A stretch of DNA of 5,951 nt from Bacteroidota bacterium (GCA_024278565.1 JAJRSY010000157.1:1-5951), one strand, 5' to 3'. Counted from the stretch's first letter, positions 1-5,641 are shown. Notes: generated by a model from the sequence alone, not told the origin. Numbers and translations: made by a program.

Positions 1-76
1 TCCGGCTCTTTGACCAACCTTTCAATCTGTCAAGATCCGCAGGCGGGATCCTGAGTGTGGGTGCATGTCTTGCCAT
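1..76 (-). CDS. IS630-type transposase, N-terminal fragment (runs off the left edge)
   Basis: Reading the minus strand from the ATG at 76-74 gives 25 codons up to the window edge, beginning MARHAPTLRI and ending DRLKGWSKSR. This matches the usual start of IS630/Tc1-mariner-type transposases (MARxAPxLxL, then an acidic helix, then a W/L-xxSR segment before the helix-turn-helix). The rest, including the DNA-binding domain and the DDE catalytic domain, lies outside the window, so the family call rests on a short stretch recalled from family knowledge. A Bacteroidota-type -7 element, TATCTTTG, reads on the minus strand at 88-81, only four bases before the ATG, which would give a nearly leaderless mRNA. 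The neighbouring gene to the right is cut at a TA dinucleotide, as expected for insertion by this family. Moderately confident. Confidence 0.55.
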   Translation of the reverse strand, partial: MARHAPTLRIPPADLDRLKGWSKSR

Positions 77-120
77 GCGCCAAAGATACAATAATATAGT
101 TTATTTAAACAATTAGACAC
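1..120 (-). mobile_element. Probable IS630-family insertion sequence, one end
   Basis: The transposase start (76, minus) and about 44 AT-rich bases beyond it separate the window edge from the point where the oxidoreductase reading frame resumes. Frame 1 carries stops at 52, 97 and 106, but from 121 onward the same frame is a well-conserved protein. The simplest end of the element is position 120. It would then begin, read inwards on the minus strand, GTGTCTAATTG, flanked by TA (121-122), the target dinucleotide duplicated by IS630/Tc1 transposition. The other end and the second TA are outside the window, so the terminal repeat cannot be tested here. Confidence 0.5.
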
Positions 121-654
121 TACGTTGTGGGAGTTGGTGGGGAAAACCATCCGAATGCCAAAATAAAGTTCAAACAGGGCGATGTTATCACCTCTACCAT
201 TAAAACGGCAATGGGTGAAACGATTATCATAACCCATGACTGTAATTTACCAAGACCCTATTCATTGGGCTTTAGGGTGCAAGGTGCAAACGGACTTTGG
301 GAAGTTGATGGAAATAGAATTTATATTGAAGGGAAATCAGAGCCCCACAAATGGGATGCCGCCGATGAGTGGCTGACAAAGTACGATCACCCCTTGTGGA
401 AAAAATATGGGGAGTATGCGATGGATGCCGGACATGGTGGAATGGATTTCTTTGTGCTGAACGCCTTTGTGGAATCTGCCAAGGCCAATATCGCCCCTTC
501 TATGGATGCGTATGACGCAGCTGCTTGGAACTCGGTAACACCTTTATCGGAGGCTTCCATAGCCAACAATGGTGAACCACAGGATTTTCCTGATTTTACC
601 AGGGGTCTGTGGATAAAAAGGAAACCGTACAATTGGATCAAGGGAAGTTTTTGA
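121..654 (+). pseudogene. Gfo/Idh/MocA oxidoreductase (GH109-like), 5'-truncated remnant
   Basis: About 177 codons of the C-terminal part of a Gfo/Idh/MocA-fold protein remain, ending at the TGA at 652-654. The first in-frame start is the GTG at 127. The sequence matches the C-terminal alpha/beta domain of the NAD-dependent alpha-N-acetylgalactosaminidase-like (GH109) group: GGENHPNAKIKFKQGD, then THDCNLPRPYSLGFRVQG, the conserved GHGGMDFF (residues 102-109 from the GTG), DAYDAAAWNSVTPLSE and DFPDFTRG (153-160). Family members have roughly 430-470 residues. The Rossmann NAD-binding domain with GxGxxG and EKP is absent, and frame 1 is closed just upstream by stops at 97 and 106. The break coincides with an apparent IS630-type end, so this is most likely an insertion-disrupted gene whose 5' part lies left of the window. 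A short translated product from the GTG would lack the cofactor domain. Substrate unknown; inferred glycoside or sugar metabolism. Confidence 0.75.
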
Positions 655-665
655 GACATACCTGC

Positions 666-679
666 TTGATGGGTATCAA
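666..679. promoter_or_regulatory. FNR-type (Crp/Fnr family) binding site
   Basis: The sequence TTGATGGGTATCAA is a perfect match to the FNR consensus TTGATnnnnATCAA. It is centred about 161 bases upstream of the hemN ATG and starts 11 bases after the stop of the truncated oxidoreductase. HemN works without oxygen, so control by an oxygen-sensing Crp/Fnr regulator is biologically sensible. The dyad could also form a 5-bp RNA hairpin. The distance is large if the start site is near 820 (-7 element at 806-813), but fits an activator position if transcription starts around 714-745. Confidence 0.55.
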
Positions 680-690
680 ATAAAAACGGA

Positions 691-724
691 ACAATGCCAA
701 AGACTATTTCTTGGCATCGTTTTC
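691..724 (+). terminator. Possible hairpin terminator after the truncated oxidoreductase
   Basis: ATGCCAA (694-700) pairs perfectly with TTGGCAT (711-717) around a 10-base loop. Two further outer pairs (691-692 with 719-720) are possible past one mismatch. The T-rich tail is weak (CGTTTTC), so termination efficiency is uncertain. It lies 37 bases after the upstream stop codon and before the presumed hemN promoter. Confidence 0.4.
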
Positions 725-805
725 AATTCTTGCCCCACTCTTTTTATATTGGATTTTTAAACCCCAAAGCTGACAATTATCATATTTTATTGTACCCAAA
801 GCTGC

Positions 806-813
806 TATGTTTG
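806..813 (+). promoter_or_regulatory. Candidate Bacteroidota -7 promoter element for hemN
   Basis: TATGTTTG fits the Bacteroidota -7 consensus TAnnTTTG and lies 20 bases before the hemN ATG at 834. No clear -33 TTTG is seen at the expected distance, so this rests on the -7 match alone. A start about seven bases downstream would leave a leader of roughly 14 bases with no Shine-Dalgarno sequence, which is normal in this phylum. Confidence 0.3.
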
Positions 814-833
814 TACAATAGTATATACGTAAC

Positions 834-2195
834 ATGTACAATCTAGTTCAGAAATATAATATTCCCGGTCCCCGTTATACAAGCTATCCGACCGTTCCGT
901 ATTGGAATGTGGATGCCTTTTCGGGCAAGCAGTGGAAATCGACCTTCAAACGGAGTTTTGAAGAAAGCAATACAAGTGAAGGTATCAGTCTGTACATTCA
1001 TTTGCCTTTTTGTGAAAGTTTGTGCACTTTCTGCGGATGCCATAAACGCATAACAAAACAGCATCAGGTCGAGGGACCTTATATTCGTTCGCTACTGAAA
1101 GAATGGTCACTTTATTTAGATTTGTTTTCACAAAGACCCATAATCAAAGAATTGCACTTGGGTGGCGGTACACCAACTTTTTTTTCACCAGAAAACCTCA
1201 AAGTACTGATCAACGGTATTTTTAGACGTGCAGATCGGGCTGTTGACCATGAGTTCAGTTTTGAAGGGCATCCCAATAATACTACAATTGAACACCTTGA
1301 AGCATTGTACGAACTAGGTTTTAGAAGGGTGAGCTACGGTGTGCAAGATTATAACGAAACCGTTCAGAAAGCCATCCATAGAACACAACCTTTTGAAAAT
1401 GTAAAGAATGTGACCGATTGGGCCCGAGACATTGGCTATACCTCAATAGGGCACGATATTATCTTTGGCCTGCCGTTTCAAACTATTGAACATATGGAAG
1501 AAACCATTCTTAGAACCAAAGAGCTGATGCCCGATCGTCTGGCATTCTACAGTTATGCCCATGTACCCTGGATAAAGGGTAACGGACAAAGAGGCTATAA
1601 AGATGCCGATCTGCCCTCAGGGGAGGAAAAAAGACAACAGTATGAAAGAGGAAAACAACTGCTTGCAAAGGTGGGTTACCATGAAATAGGTATGGATCAT
1701 TTCGCATTGGCTACCGATGGTCTTTTTCAATCGATGAAAAATCGAAAACTGCACCGTAACTTTATGGGCTATACCGCTTCTAAAACACAATTGATGATAG
1801 GCTTGGGAGCTTCTAGTATAGGCGATAGTTGGTATGGTTTTGCACAGAATGTCAAGAGTTTGGAAGAATACCAGCATTTGGTCGATAATGACATAATACC
1901 TGTTTATAGAGGCCATATTCTAAACAATGAGGATATGGTGATCAGAAAGCACATTTTAAATTTAATGTGTCGGCTTGAGACTTCTTGGGAGCAAAAAGAG
2001 ATGGGTTTTCAAGAATTGGACTCTGTGCTGGCCAAGCTTTCGGAAATGGAAGGAGACGGACTGTTGAGAATTTCAACAGATCAAATCAAGGTTGCTGAAA
2101 AAGGAAGACCCTTCATTCGAAATATTTGTATGGCTTTTGACGTTCTATTGCATAGAAATGCACCTGAAATGCGCCTGTTTTCGATGACAGTTTAA
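834..2195 (+). CDS. hemN: Oxygen-independent coproporphyrinogen III dehydrogenase
   Basis: A radical SAM enzyme that decarboxylates two propionate side chains of coproporphyrinogen III to give protoporphyrinogen IX without oxygen; cytoplasmic haem biosynthesis. At 453 residues it is full length (E. coli HemN has 457). The N-terminus carries PRYTSYPT (13-20). The iron-sulfur motif is C60-x3-C64-x2-C67 followed by G-C69, as in true HemN rather than the HemW paralogues. Further marks are the radical SAM glycine motif GGGTPT (110-115), E144 in SFEGHP (a SAM-contacting position by alignment to E. coli; the E. coli VDP is replaced here by GHP, a form I recall from Bacteroidota), GVQDYNETVQKAIHR (169-183), GMDHFA (286-291), LHRNFMGYT (306-314), and the HemN-type tail GRPFIRNICMAFD (424-436). 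The ATG at 834 gives the N-terminus expected for the family. An upstream FNR-type box suggests induction when oxygen is low. Confidence 0.95.
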   Translation: MYNLVQKYNIPGPRYTSYPTVPYWNVDAFSGKQWKSTFKRSFEESNTSEGISLYIHLPFCESLCTFCGCHKRITKQHQVEGPYIRSLLKEWSLYLDLFSQRPIIKELHLGGGTPTFFSPENLKVLINGIFRRADRAVDHEFSFEGHPNNTTIEHLEALYELGFRRVSYGVQDYNETVQKAIHRTQPFENVKNVTDWARDIGYTSIGHDIIFGLPFQTIEHMEETILRTKELMPDRLAFYSYAHVPWIKGNGQRGYKDADLPSGEEKRQQYERGKQLLAKVGYHEIGMDHFALATDGLFQSMKNRKLHRNFMGYTASKTQLMIGLGASSIGDSWYGFAQNVKSLEEYQHLVDNDIIPVYRGHILNNEDMVIRKHILNLMCRLETSWEQKEMGFQELDSVLAKLSEMEGDGLLRISTDQIKVAEKGRPFIRNICMAFDVLLHRNAPEMRLFSMTV

Positions 2196-2298
2196 TTAAT
2201 ATGGTTCTACCACGAACCTGCCTGCCAGGCAAGTTTTGTGGAAGATTCAGATCAGTTCAAAATGAATGAATCAATGCTTTAATGAGAGAATAGAGTAG

Positions 2299-2466
2299 TG
2301 TTAAGTTAAATATAAAATGGCGGTTAAGGCGAATTTTTTTTTGTCCCGAAACTTCGGGATGCGAAATGAAAAAAAATGAGCATAGTCGAGTTATGTGATT
2401 TTTTTTTCATGAAATAAAAACGAAAAAGAATGAGTCTTGGGGCGTCTTTTTATACTTAACTTAACA
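2299..2466. mobile_element. MITE-like element with terminal inverted repeats
   Basis: The left end TGTTAAGTTAAATATAAAA (2299-2317) matches the inverse of the right end (2448-2466) at 18 of 19 positions. GTAG flanks both ends directly (2295-2298 and 2467-2470), a possible 4-bp target duplication. An alternative reading is a TA duplication (2296-2297 and 2468-2469), as for IS630/Tc1 transposition, with one extra unmatched end base on each side. The 168-bp interior encodes nothing. It contains the hairpin TCCCGAA-AC-TTCGGGA (2344-2359) flanked by T and A tracts, and a weak hairpin (2381-2395) followed by nine Ts (2399-2407) that could terminate hemN transcription. Confidence 0.6.
2344..2359. repeat. 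Perfect short palindrome inside the MITE-like element
   Basis: TCCCGAAACTTCGGGA forms a 6- to 7-bp GC-rich stem with a minimal loop. A T tract on its left and an A tract on its right could extend the pairing. There is no T run on the 3' side in either orientation, so it is not a standard intrinsic terminator. Confidence 0.6.
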
Positions 2467-2631
2467 GTAGTTATGATTATTTGTATGTCAATATACCAAC
2501 CTACGGAAGGCGGGTCTGTCCGGCAGGTCGCGCCAAAGGCGTGGTTACCTAATTTTTTTATTCAAGCATTCAAGCATTGATTCATTATATCATTTTTGCA
2601 TTGTTTTTTTAAGATAGTTATAATTAAAAAT

Positions 2632-2666
2632 ATGGTCTTACCCACGCAAATAAGTGGTAGAACCAT
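2632..2666. repeat. Imperfect hairpin just upstream of the stress protein gene
   Basis: ATGGTCTTACCCAC (2632-2645), an 8-base spacer and GTGGTAGAACCAT (2654-2666) form an imperfect stem ending 27 bases before the ATG at 2694. The right arm is also the partner of the distant 2201-2213 arm, so two pairings compete. It might be part of the mRNA leader or only a repeat end. Confidence 0.45.
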
Positions 2667-2693
2667 TAATATTGAAACCTAAACATAGAAATC

Positions 2694-3515
2694 ATGAAAA
2701 AAATAATAGTGCCTATAGATTTTTCAGATCAATCTGAATATGCCCTAAAAGTTGCCGCTTCTTTGGCCAAAAAGCATGATGCTGAAATTTTGGCATTACA
2801 TATGCTCGAATTAAACCAGGCCATGATTACATCATCTGAAGGTTTTCATCCAGAACAAACGGTTTTTCTTTTGAAGCTGGCTGAAAAAAGATTTGGCGAG
2901 TTTTTGAACAAGCCCTATTTAGAGAAAATTCCAATTACACCTATTATAAAACGTTTTAAAGTGTTTAGCGAGGTCAACGAGGTGGCCAAAGAACATGGGG
3001 TTGATTTAATCGTTATGGGGTCGCATGGTGCCGATGGACTCAAAGAAATATTTGTAGGTTCGAATGCTGAAAAAGTGGTGAGAAATGCAGAAATACCTGT
3101 GTTGGTCATTAAAAGTGAATTAAAAGATTTTAAGATAGAACGATTTGTTTTTGCCTGTGATTTTAAGGAAGAGAACCTTTCTGCATTCAAAAAAGCTAAA
3201 GATTTTGCAAGTTTGTTGTCTGCAGAACTAGAGTTGGTCTATGTCAATGTGCCGGGAGACGATTTTCTAAGTACCAGAGATGCGTATGATAGAATAAACC
3301 AATTTCTCAATGCTGCCAATGCGGGCCAAGAAGTAGAGATTCACAATGATTATAGTGTCGAAAAAGGTATCTTGAACTATAGTGAAACTGTAAATGCAGA
3401 TATTATAGGCATACCGACCCATGGTCGAAAAGGGCTTTCGCACTTTTTTATGGGTAGTATTGGTGAAGATATTGCAAACCACTCTAAAATACCCGTAGTG
3501 ACTTTTAAGATATAA
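2694..3515 (+). CDS. Universal stress protein, two tandem Usp domains
   Basis: A cytoplasmic protein of 273 residues with two UspA-type domains, roughly residues 1-141 and 148-273. Domain 1 starts MKKIIVPIDFSDQSEYAL, the usual beta1-loop with the Asp that contacts nucleotide, and carries the ATP-binding pattern G109-x2-G112-x9-G122-S123 (GSHGADGLKEIFVGS). Domain 2 has PTHGRKGLSHFFMGS (241-255), in which Pro replaces the first Gly of the motif; the rest, including G244 and G254-S255, is kept. Tandem Usp proteins of this form are common in Flavobacteriia and are linked to stress, low energy or low oxygen; the exact role is not known. The ATG at 2694 gives the canonical N-terminus and no Shine-Dalgarno sequence precedes it. 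It is co-directional with hemN, but the 498-base repeat-filled gap makes a shared transcript doubtful. Confidence 0.92.
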   Translation: MKKIIVPIDFSDQSEYALKVAASLAKKHDAEILALHMLELNQAMITSSEGFHPEQTVFLLKLAEKRFGEFLNKPYLEKIPITPIIKRFKVFSEVNEVAKEHGVDLIVMGSHGADGLKEIFVGSNAEKVVRNAEIPVLVIKSELKDFKIERFVFACDFKEENLSAFKKAKDFASLLSAELELVYVNVPGDDFLSTRDAYDRINQFLNAANAGQEVEIHNDYSVEKGILNYSETVNADIIGIPTHGRKGLSHFFMGSIGEDIANHSKIPVVTFKI

Positions 3516-3619
3516 TACGAATTGACTATCAAGATGGTTGCAAAAATGCCAAGTTGTCTGTTTGTTCAACGAAACATGATGATAGCGGGGTAACGTTAAG
3601 GTCTAATTGATTGCTTTCT

Positions 3620-5011
3620 TTATAGCAATTTCATGGTGTCTGGGTTCCAGTGTACTGTTTTTTTCTTGTAATAACTTTCATTGGCCAAAAGTGCCGCACC
3701 AGCGGCTCGTAACCCAAAGGTAGGGTCTTGAACGATACTGCCTTTTCCACGAATACCTTGAAAGAAATTATAGAAATGATCGTAGCGACCCCCTTTATAG
3801 TCTTTTGGGGCTTCCCATGTGGTGGTGCCTGTTTCTAGTTTAGACGCCCTGCTCTCTAGGTTTTTTGCTGCATAGCCTTCCATTATTTTTTGCTGTGTTG
3901 CCTCTGTAAAGGCAATTATAGAATAGCCACTGGGTGTCCTGCCCAATTTAGATCGTGTCAGTTTCACCGAGTTTTGTCCCACTTCCATCGCCCCTTCTGT
4001 GCCTATCAAACGAAATCCGCCACCGCCCCCGGAACCGGCAATAAAATTGACCCGAAAGGTCGCATTGAACGCCGCATGGGTGTCCGTTTTTGGGTAATCG
4101 TACAAGGTAATGGTCACATCGGGCACATCTCTACCGTCGTTCCAATAGCGCAACCCTCCAGTGGCCAAGGCCCTGTTCGGGCCCTGTGAGCTTAGTATGT
4201 AGTTAAGGGTGGAAAAGGCATGAACGAACAGATCACCGGCAACCCCGGTTCCATAATCCTTATAATTACGCCACCTAAAGAACCGGTTCAGTTCATAGGG
4301 TACTTTTGGGGCGTTTCCTAAAAACGCATCAAAATCTATCGTGTCAGGATTTGCATCTGGCGGAATCGCATATTGCCATGCCCCATCTGCAGAGTAACGG
4401 TCGTTGTACATGTCAAGCATGACTATTTCACCGATAGCACCATCTTCGTACAATTGTTTTGCCTTTTCATTGCCGAGCGAAGACATGGCCTGGCTTCCTA
4501 CCTGACAAATTTTACCCGTTTGTTTTTGGGCCTTAATGATATCATGGCCTTCGGTAAAATTCTGTACCATGGGTTTTTCACAATACACGGCTTTGCCTGC
4601 CTTTAGGGCATCAATGGTGATTTTTTTGTGCCAGTGGTCGGGTGTGGCCACGATCACCGCATCAATATCTTTTCTTTCTAAAAGTTCACGGTAGTCACGG
4701 GTGGTAAAAAGATGGTCGCCCCAAAGTTCTTTTGCCCGATCTAAACGCCCATCGTAGAGGTCGCACACTGCTACCAATTTTACCCCCGTCACTTTTAGGG
4801 CAGCAGTAGTATCGTGTATGCCTATAATTCCAGAACCGATCAATGCAAGGTTTATTTGGTCGTTGATCGTATGGGTCTGTTGTGCGTATGTTCTATTCAG
4901 CAGTAATTTTTCTTCGTAAGGGGATGCAAAAACCAAAGGAGCCGAAGAAAGGGCTGCGGAACCCATAGTTGCTTTTTTTAGAAATGATCGTCGCGTAGTA
5001 CCTTTTTTCAT
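3620..5011 (-). CDS. Tat-exported Gfo/Idh/MocA family oxidoreductase
   Basis: A 463-residue NAD(P)-dependent oxidoreductase-fold protein. The N-terminus has a twin-arginine signal (TTRRSFLKKA, R7-R8) followed by a short apolar stretch to about residue 30, so the folded, cofactor-bearing protein is probably exported to the periplasm. The Rossmann domain shows LALIGSGIIGIHD with GxGxxG at 59-64, CDLYDGRL (83-90), ATPDHWH (122-128) and the family signature CEKPM with E145-K146-P147. The C-terminal domain includes GTGVAGDLFVHAFSTLNYI with H264 at the likely catalytic position, a glycine run at 328-332, and FRLIGTEGAMEV. Such proteins act on sugars, polyols or glycosides; the substrate cannot be read from the sequence. 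It is convergent with the stress protein gene (104-base gap) and lies 70 bases downstream of the Rrf2 gene on the same strand, so partial co-transcription is possible. It is not a paralogue close to the broken oxidoreductase at the left edge. Confidence 0.9.
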   Translation of the reverse strand: MKKGTTRRSFLKKATMGSAALSSAPLVFASPYEEKLLLNRTYAQQTHTINDQINLALIGSGIIGIHDTTAALKVTGVKLVAVCDLYDGRLDRAKELWGDHLFTTRDYRELLERKDIDAVIVATPDHWHKKITIDALKAGKAVYCEKPMVQNFTEGHDIIKAQKQTGKICQVGSQAMSSLGNEKAKQLYEDGAIGEIVMLDMYNDRYSADGAWQYAIPPDANPDTIDFDAFLGNAPKVPYELNRFFRWRNYKDYGTGVAGDLFVHAFSTLNYILSSQGPNRALATGGLRYWNDGRDVPDVTITLYDYPKTDTHAAFNATFRVNFIAGSGGGGGFRLIGTEGAMEVGQNSVKLTRSKLGRTPSGYSIIAFTEATQQKIMEGYAAKNLESRASKLETGTTTWEAPKDYKGGRYDHFYNFFQGIRGKGSIVQDPTFGLRAAGAALLANESYYKKKTVHWNPDTMKLL

Positions 5012-5081
5012 GGATTCAAGTTTTAGTTGAAAAAATGCTTTGGAAAGTTACACTTTTTAATAACCTATGCAAAAAATATGT

Positions 5082-5513
5082 CTAAAGCGGAAAAAATGAA
5101 ATTCCCTTTTCTATCTCGCTAGAGATTTCAGCAAGGGTTTTGTGTTCAAGGCTATCCATAAGGTTTTTTTTTGAAGGTGCTACCAAATTATGAAGGGGAC
5201 ACGGGCGTTTTTCATCACAGTCCTTCAAGCTTAGTACACAAGTGCTTAGTTTTTGTTGGCCATCGATAGCACGTATGAGATTAATCAAAGGTTGCTGTCT
5301 ATTTTCTTGGTTCAAGTAGAACCCCCCTTTTGGTCCTTTCGAAGATGAAATGATATTATGCCTTGCAAGTTCTTGCAGCAACTTTGCTAAATAAGCATGA
5401 GGCACTAGAATAGATTCACTGATGTGTTTTGCTGAAATTTTTTGTTTTTCACAAGAGTGTTGAGCAAGGTAAAGTACCGCTTTTATGGCATATTTTAAGG
5501 AGTTTGAGAACAT
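5082..5513 (-). CDS. Rrf2-family transcriptional regulator with three-cysteine cluster motif
   Basis: A 143-residue winged-helix regulator of normal Rrf2 length. The N-terminus MFSNSLKYAIKAVLYLA is the typical first helix. The helix-turn-helix and wing follow: ISAKHISESILVPHAYLAKLLQELARHNII, then SSKGPKGGFYL (57-67), the characteristic Rrf2 wing motif. The sensor region has C92-x6-C99-x5-C105 followed by P-L-H108, comparable to the cysteine triads that hold Fe-S clusters in IscR and NsrR but with different spacing, so it probably senses NO, oxygen or redox state through an Fe-S cluster. C21 is an extra cysteine outside the motif. It is divergent from a lipoprotein cytochrome c, with an operator-like dyad between them, which suggests it controls that gene and perhaps itself. 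The neighbour context recalls Rrf2 genes next to Bacteroidota nos clusters. I do not assign IscR or NsrR by name. Confidence 0.92.
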   Translation of the reverse strand: MFSNSLKYAIKAVLYLAQHSCEKQKISAKHISESILVPHAYLAKLLQELARHNIISSSKGPKGGFYLNQENRQQPLINLIRAIDGQQKLSTCVLSLKDCDEKRPCPLHNLVAPSKKNLMDSLEHKTLAEISSEIEKGISFFPL

Positions 5514-5565
5514 GTTTTAAGTTTCTATTGGCAATATCGAATAATAAAATACTTTTTTGTCTTAA

Positions 5566-5600
5566 ATATGACAAATATCATATTATTATTTCTGTCATAT
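5566..5600. promoter_or_regulatory. Operator-like inverted repeats between the Rrf2 gene and cytochrome c
   Basis: ATATGACA (5566-5573) and TGTCATAT (5593-5600) are perfect inverse copies. Within this, ATATGA (5566-5571) also pairs with TCATAT at 5578-5583, giving an 18-bp dyad with a 6-base spacer, close to the size of typical Rrf2 sites. The right-hand TCATAT (5595-5600) falls just before the candidate -7 element of the cytochrome gene, as expected for repression. Binding by the adjacent Rrf2 protein is inferred. Confidence 0.5.
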
Positions 5601-5604
5601 CAGT

Positions 5605-5612
5605 TACCTTTG
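5605..5612 (+). promoter_or_regulatory. Candidate Bacteroidota -7 promoter element for the cytochrome gene
   Basis: TACCTTTG matches TAnnTTTG exactly and lies 29 bases before the ATG at 5642, giving a leader of about 20 bases that is A-rich and lacks a Shine-Dalgarno sequence. The -33 region is AT-rich without a clear TTTG, which would fit a promoter needing an activator or one tuned by the overlapping dyad. Confidence 0.4.
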
Positions 5613-5641
5613 AGGTATAAATTTAACGAACAATTGCAAAA

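Larger units (their letters stand above)
2201..2666. repeat. Outer inverted-repeat arms enclosing the intergenic elements
   Basis: ATGGTTCTACCAC at 2201-2213 is exactly repeated in inverse at 2654-2666. Inside these, the 20 bases at 2265-2284 match the inverse of 2567-2586 at 19 of 20 positions (core AATGAATCAATGCTT). The sequence between the paired arms does not align well, so this is two nested inverted-repeat pairs rather than one long palindrome. It may be a degraded larger miniature element or a product of repeated small insertions. Confidence 0.6.
2196..2693. other. Gene-free, repeat-rich spacer between hemN and the stress protein gene
   Basis: This 498-base spacer has no credible coding region on either strand. 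It is a patchwork of inverted repeats: a 13-bp pair at its outer edges, a 20-bp pair inside that, and a MITE-like element in the centre. Short GC-rich hairpins sit in otherwise AT-rich DNA. One spans 2210-2241 (CCAC...GTGG outside, TGCC...GGCA inside). Another lies around 2531-2541 (CGCC-AAA-GGCG), next to a GC-rich stretch from 2504. A 9-bp tandem repeat (TTCAAGCAT twice) occupies 2561-2578. The promoter of the stress protein gene must lie near its right end, but no confident -7/-33 pair is visible. Confidence 0.7.

Noticed and set aside
62..76. A CMSCH (haem c-like) motif in plus-strand frame 2
   Set aside because: It is followed by a stop within a few codons and is the antisense of the transposase start; no cytochrome context around it.
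10..81. Three small stem-loops (10-33, 34-50, 60-81) suggesting a structured RNA
   Set aside because: The same bases read well as a transposase N-terminus on the minus strand, and the stems are short; coding explains the stretch better.
22..237. 71-codon minus-strand open frame
   Set aside because: It is in a different frame from the transposase-like start and spans the boundary between the element and the broken gene; no recognisable protein.
1178..1185. Run of eight Ts in hemN just after the GGGTPT motif, a possible slippage site
   Set aside because: The frame is intact and the run simply encodes Phe-Phe; nothing suggests programmed frameshifting.
1617..1916. 99-codon minus-strand open frame inside hemN
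   Set aside because: It is antisense to strongly conserved HemN sequence and shows no family features.
2561..2578. Tandem 9-bp repeat as the start of a CRISPR-like array
   Set aside because: Only two adjacent copies without spacers; part of the inverted-repeat arms.
3267..3569. 100-codon minus-strand open frame opposite the stress protein C-terminus
   Set aside because: It overlaps conserved Usp domain 2 in antisense and has no recognisable features.
3610..3629. ATTGCT/AGCAAT hairpin between the convergent genes as a terminator
   Set aside because: Only six AT-rich pairs with an 8-base loop and no T run in either direction; it also overlaps the oxidoreductase stop codon.
3890..4189. 99-codon plus-strand open frame opposite the Tat-exported oxidoreductase
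   Set aside because: It is a frame shadow of a conserved gene, and its composition is not that of a real protein.
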